Part shown: piece after piece, positions 60,575-64,000 of the stretch
Layout of the letters: each line of letters opens with the position of its first letter
How positions within the stretch are numbered: position 1 is the first letter of the stretch
Assembly (NCBI RefSeq): GCF_000770675.1
Contig: NZ_AVBG01000005.1
Location: 62,001 to 126,000 of the forward strand
Source of the DNA: Pontibacillus chungwhensis BH030062
Lineage (GTDB): Bacteria; Bacillota; Bacilli; Bacillales; BH030062
Direction: 5' to 3'
DNA: 64,000 nucleotides
The notes under the pieces: model-generated
What the model was told of the DNA's origin: nothing
Database searches by the model: none
Seen by the model: only the letters and a program-made list of their open reading frames with translations
Made by a program: the position numbers and the translations under genes

Positions 60575-61750
60575 GTGAAGGAAGCTGTAATCGTTGCAGG
60601 TGCCAGGACACCTGTTGGAAAAGCCAATAAAGGAACGCTTCGGAATACGCGCCCAGACGACCTGGCCGCTCTAACAATTCAAGAGACGCTTAAGCGTGCA
60701 GAAGGATACGACGGCAATATCGATGACGTTATTATAGGATGTGCCATCCCAGAGGCTGAGCAAGGTACGAACATGGCTCGTAATATAGCAGGTTTAGCAG
60801 GATTGCCTAATGATGTGCCTGGTATAACGATTAATCGTTATTGCTCAAGCGGTCTTCAAGCAATTGCCTATGCTTCAGAGCGAATCATGCTTGGTTATAG
60901 TGATACGATCATCGCTGGCGGAGCAGAATCTATGAGTCTAGTACCTGTCCCGGGGCATGTTGTAAAGCCTAATGTAAAACTTGTCGAAAATGCACCTGAA
61001 TATTATATGGGCATGGGGTATACGGCAGAAGAGGTTGCAAAGCGCTTCAGTATATCAAGAGAGGAACAAGATGCATTCGCCGTTAGAAGTCATGAACGAG
61101 CAGCTCGGGCCATTCAAGAAGGAAAGTTTGAAGATGAAATTGTCCCAGTTGACGTTTTGCAACGATTTGTAGGCGCTGATAACAAGCAGCACGAGAAGCA
61201 AGTAACTTTTAGTGTTGATGAAGGTGTACGTAGCGGTACGAGTATGGAAGCTCTTGCTAAGTTGCGACCTGCCTTTTCAATAGGAGGTTCTGTAACAGCC
61301 GGAAACTCTTCTCAAATGAGTGACGGAGCGGCTTCTGTACTGGTTATGGACCGAGAAAAGGCAGAAGCACAAGGGTTAAAGCCTCTTGTCAAATTCCATT
61401 CATTCGCTGTTGCTGGTGTTGAGCCTGAAATTATGGGTGTAGGGCCTGTAAAAGCGATCCCGAAAGCTCTTAAGCTTGCTGGATTAAGTCAGTCAGACAT
61501 TGGGTTGTTTGAATTAAATGAAGCATTTGCCTCCCAATCGATTCAAGTCATTCGTGAGCTTGGTCTCGATGAAGAGAAAGTAAACGTTAATGGTGGTGCT
61601 ATTGCGTTAGGTCACCCTTTAGGGTGTTCTGGCACTAAGCTAACACTCAGTTTGATTCACGAAATGAAGCGTCGAAATGAACAGTTTGGTGTTGTTACAA
61701 TGTGTATCGGTGGCGGAATGGGTGCTGCCGGAGTCTTTGAACTTATTTAA
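60575..61750 (+). CDS. fadA: Acetyl-CoA acyltransferase (3-ketoacyl-CoA thiolase)
   Basis: The thiolase cleaves 3-ketoacyl-CoA to acetyl-CoA and a shortened acyl-CoA. The 391-residue protein has nucleophile Cys90 in NRYCSSGLQA, His347 in ALGHPLGCSG and Cys377 in MCIGGGMGAA. It starts at GTG after GGGGGAAG, 19 bp after fadN. Confidence 0.97.
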   Translation: MKEAVIVAGARTPVGKANKGTLRNTRPDDLAALTIQETLKRAEGYDGNIDDVIIGCAIPEAEQGTNMARNIAGLAGLPNDVPGITINRYCSSGLQAIAYASERIMLGYSDTIIAGGAESMSLVPVPGHVVKPNVKLVENAPEYYMGMGYTAEEVAKRFSISREEQDAFAVRSHERAARAIQEGKFEDEIVPVDVLQRFVGADNKQHEKQVTFSVDEGVRSGTSMEALAKLRPAFSIGGSVTAGNSSQMSDGAASVLVMDREKAEAQGLKPLVKFHSFAVAGVEPEIMGVGPVKAIPKALKLAGLSQSDIGLFELNEAFASQSIQVIRELGLDEEKVNVNGGAIALGHPLGCSGTKLTLSLIHEMKRRNEQFGVVTMCIGGGMGAAGVFELI

Positions 61751-61764
61751 AGGGGGAAACCAAG

Positions 61765-63549
61765 ATGAGTGAAACGAAGGAAAGAGTATTTAAAGGTGGA
61801 AGCTTTTTAGTTGAAGATTTGCAGGCAGAAGATATTATTACGCCAGAAGATTTTACAGATGAGCATAAAATGATTGCTAAAACAGCAGAGGATTTTGTTT
61901 TGGGAGAAGTTGTTCCTAAAATTGAGAACCTTGAAAACCATGAATTTGAGCATTCTGTTAACTTACTTAAGAAAGCTGGAGAGCTTGGTTTATTAGGTGT
62001 AGACGTTCCTGAAGAATATGGTGGACTTAACCTGGATAAAATTAGTTCTTCTTTAATTACAGAGAAATTTTCAAGAGCTGGTGGCTTCTCAGTCACTCAT
62101 GGCGCCCATGTAGGGATTGGTTCTTTGCCAATCGTGTTCTTTGGTAATGAAGAGCAGAAACAAAAGTATCTGCCTCTTCTAGCTACAGGTGAAAAAATCG
62201 CAGCGTACGCATTAACAGAACCAGGTTCTGGCTCTGATGCGTTGGGTGCTAAAACAACAGCTAAACTAAATGATGCAGGTACACACTATGTATTAAATGG
62301 AGAGAAGCAGTGGATCACAAACTCTGCCTTCGCTGATGTATTTGTTGTATACGCTAAAATTGATGGTGACAAATTCACAGCCTTTATTGTTGAGAGGGAT
62401 TATAAAGGCGTTACAACAGGTCCTGAAGAGAAGAAGATGGGCATTAAGAGCTCTAGTACCCGTACTCTAATCTTAGAAGATGCCGAAGTTCCTGTTGAGA
62501 ATGTTTTAGGAGAAATTGGTCGTGGGCATGTGATTGCGTTTAATATTTTAAATGTTGGTCGTTACAAATTGGCCATCGGTGGAGTAGGTAGTTCCAAACG
62601 TGCGCTTGAACTAGCTGTTAAATACGCTAATGAGAGAAAGCAGTTTAAAACACCAATCTCTAGCTTCCCGTTAACTCAAGAAAAGCTTGGAACGATGGCC
62701 GCTAACACCTATGCGAACGAAAGTGCTGTTTATCGTACAGTCGGCTTATTTGAACAACGAATGGGTAAGTTGAGTGACGAACAACTAAAAGACGGAAAAG
62801 CAATAGCAGAAGCGATTGCTGAGTACGCGATTGAGTGTTCATTGACTAAGGTATTTGGCACAGAGCTACTCGATTATGTTACGGATGAAGCGGTTCAAAT
62901 CCACGGTGGGTACGGATTTATGGCTGAATACGAGGTCGAAAGAATGTACCGTGACTCCCGTATTAACCGAATTTTCGAAGGTACAAATGAGATCAACCGC
63001 ATGATTGTTCCGGGTACCCTTTTGAAAAAAGCAATGAAAGGTGAACTGCCTCTTCTTCAAAAAGCTCAAACGCTTCAGGAAGAGCTTATGATGATGATGC
63101 CAGAAGAGCCGGGGACAGAAACGTTAGAGCAAGAGAAATACTTGCTTAAGAACGCCAAGAAAATCGGTCTCTTAGCAGCAGGTTTAGCTGCTCAGAAATT
63201 TGGCGAAAAGCTTGAGAAAGAACAAGAGCTGCTTGTTAATATTGCAGATATCGTAGGTGAGATCTACAATATGGAATCTGCTATCCTCCGTACTGAGAAG
63301 GCAATCCAGTCGAGCGGTGAAGAGAAAAACATGCATAAGCTTGCTATGACTCAAGTCTATACTCAAGAATCATTTAACCGAATTGAAGCTCATGCAAAAG
63401 AAACTTTAATTGCGAGTGAAGAAGGCGACTCACTACGAATGATGCTCTCAGCACTTCGTAAACTAACACGCCACACTCCAACAAATGTTATTAAGAAAAA
63501 ACGCGAAGTGGCAGCAAAAGTCATTCAAGAAGAGAAATACGTTCTTTAA
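61765..63549 (+). CDS. fadE: Acyl-CoA dehydrogenase
   Basis: The FAD enzyme makes the first double bond in beta-oxidation. The 594-residue protein has the normal three-domain dehydrogenase part (about 25-420), with [24 protein letters not shown] and the region [23 protein letters not shown][11 protein letters not shown] holding the catalytic glutamate. An extra C-terminal helical extension (about 430-594) is typical of the FadE/VLCAD branch. It is 14 bp after fadA. Confidence 0.96.
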   Translation: MSETKERVFKGGSFLVEDLQAEDIITPEDFTDEHKMIAKTAEDFVLGEVVPKIENLENHEFEHSVNLLKKAGELGLLGVDVPEEYGGLNLDKISSSLITEKFSRAGGFSVTHGAHVGIGSLPIVFFGNEEQKQKYLPLLATGEKIAAYALTEPGSGSDALGAKTTAKLNDAGTHYVLNGEKQWITNSAFADVFVVYAKIDGDKFTAFIVERDYKGVTTGPEEKKMGIKSSSTRTLILEDAEVPVENVLGEIGRGHVIAFNILNVGRYKLAIGGVGSSKRALELAVKYANERKQFKTPISSFPLTQEKLGTMAANTYANESAVYRTVGLFEQRMGKLSDEQLKDGKAIAEAIAEYAIECSLTKVFGTELLDYVTDEAVQIHGGYGFMAEYEVERMYRDSRINRIFEGTNEINRMIVPGTLLKKAMKGELPLLQKAQTLQEELMMMMPEEPGTETLEQEKYLLKNAKKIGLLAAGLAAQKFGEKLEKEQELLVNIADIVGEIYNMESAILRTEKAIQSSGEEKNMHKLAMTQVYTQESFNRIEAHAKETLIASEEGDSLRMMLSALRKLTRHTPTNVIKKKREVAAKVIQEEKYVL

Positions 63550-63562
63550 TTTATTTACCAAT

Positions 63563-63600
63563 AAAACCCTCTCCTATAAACAAACATAGGGGAGGGTTTT
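63563..63600 (+). terminator. Terminator of the fad operon
   Basis: AAAACCCTCTCCTAT pairs with ATAGGGGAGGGTTTT across 8 nt. Confidence 0.88.
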
Positions 63601-63766
63601 ATGATGGGTATGCTTTCCTGAGCATCGTGTCTTCCACGATTTTGACCATTCGTGATTAGAGTATATGAACGTTTGTTACCTTGAAGATTTGTGTGTCTAA
63701 TAATTAGGAAGCTGCGGAAAAATATGATAAAATGAGGGCACATATTAGAGAAAAGGAGGTCCTTCT

Positions 63767-64000
63767 ATGGCGTTAACGGTTTATTGGTACCCACAATGTG
63801 GTACGTGTAAAAAAGCAAAGAAATGGTTGGATGATCAAAACATCTCTTACGAAACAGTACATATTGTTGAACATCCTCCATCTGAAGAGCAGCTGAAAAC
63901 GTTAATCCAACAGAGTGGCTTACCACCAAAGAAGTTCTTTAATACGAGTGGCAAGAAATATCGTGAACTCGGCATGAAGGACAAACTTCAAGATGCTAGT
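63767..64000 (+). CDS. ArsC/Spx-family protein, partial at the window edge
   Basis: The first 78 residues are present, the rest lies outside the window. The start follows AAAAGGAGG. The sequence MALTVYWYPQCGTCKKAKKWL has a CxxC pair and the ArsC/Spx fold. It fits B. subtilis YusI, which likewise follows the fad genes. It lacks Spx-specific features in the visible part; catalytic arsenate reduction is not implied. Confidence 0.85.
   Translation, partial: MALTVYWYPQCGTCKKAKKWLDDQNISYETVHIVEHPPSEEQLKTLIQQSGLPPKKFFNTSGKKYRELGMKDKLQDAS

Overview
The window is chromosomal DNA of a low-GC, endospore-forming member of the Bacillaceae, most likely a moderately halophilic genus such as Halobacillus or Pontibacillus (genus is an inference). 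Supporting evidence: AGGAGG-type ribosome binding sites, frequent GTG and TTG starts, Bacillus-type gene orders (secG-est-rnr-smpB-ssrA, csoR-copA-copZ, fadM-fadN-fadA-fadE), CotF-type coat genes, Spx, and sites resembling WalR, Zur, CsoR, FadR and sigma-B sites of Bacillus subtilis. No phage, transposase, CRISPR array, tRNA or rRNA was seen.

Layout. 1-7.4 kb: a LysM/3D cell-wall protein with a WalR-type box, then a five-gene leftward operon fruR-fruK-fruA-ptsH-ptsI that places the general PTS proteins behind the fructose permease. 7.4-13.4 kb: secG, carboxylesterase, RNase R, SmpB and tmRNA, with an acetyltransferase inserted on the other strand between rnr and smpB. 13.6-25.5 kb: DUF3817 and DUF4256 proteins, an FAD monooxygenase, an MMPL exporter, a DAACS symporter, an arginine-deiminase-fold enzyme divergent from an amino acid permease, a YqcI/YcgG protein and a LysE exporter. 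25.5-36 kb: an M3 oligopeptidase, an arginine-type ABC transporter, Spx, and the proline catabolic genes putB-putC with a PucR-family regulator. 36-43 kb: PadR and GntR regulators, an orphan glycine-betaine binding lipoprotein, a Pmp3 protein, an eRF1-like factor, and a four-gene operon (ABM domain, helical protein, B12-binding photoreceptor-like protein, PAS-like/STAS protein). 43-50 kb: two fluoride channels, the zur-znuBCA zinc uptake operon, two small membrane proteins and an MFS exporter. 50-57 kb: copper export operon, catalase, lytic transglycosylase and two CotF-type coat proteins. 57-64 kb: the fadM-fadN-fadA-fadE beta-oxidation cluster with a FadR operator, then a partial ArsC/Spx-family gene.

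Intergenic DNA is rich in repeats. A family of about 170-bp imperfect palindromes has eight copies at six loci, two of them inverted pairs and one apparently a deletion chimera. There is also a three-unit tandem array of about 118 bp, a 21/42-bp satellite and a REP-like hairpin. These are the most repeat-dense non-coding parts of the window.

The most promising candidate for an undescribed system is the 40.4-42.5 kb operon. It couples a cobalamin-binding module carrying the W-x9-EH signature of B12 photoreceptors to a PAS-like/STAS protein of stressosome type. Four genes elsewhere in the window (Pmp3, a 79-aa protein, a DUF302 protein and catalase) have sigma-B-like promoters, which would be the output of such an input. 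The link is inference.
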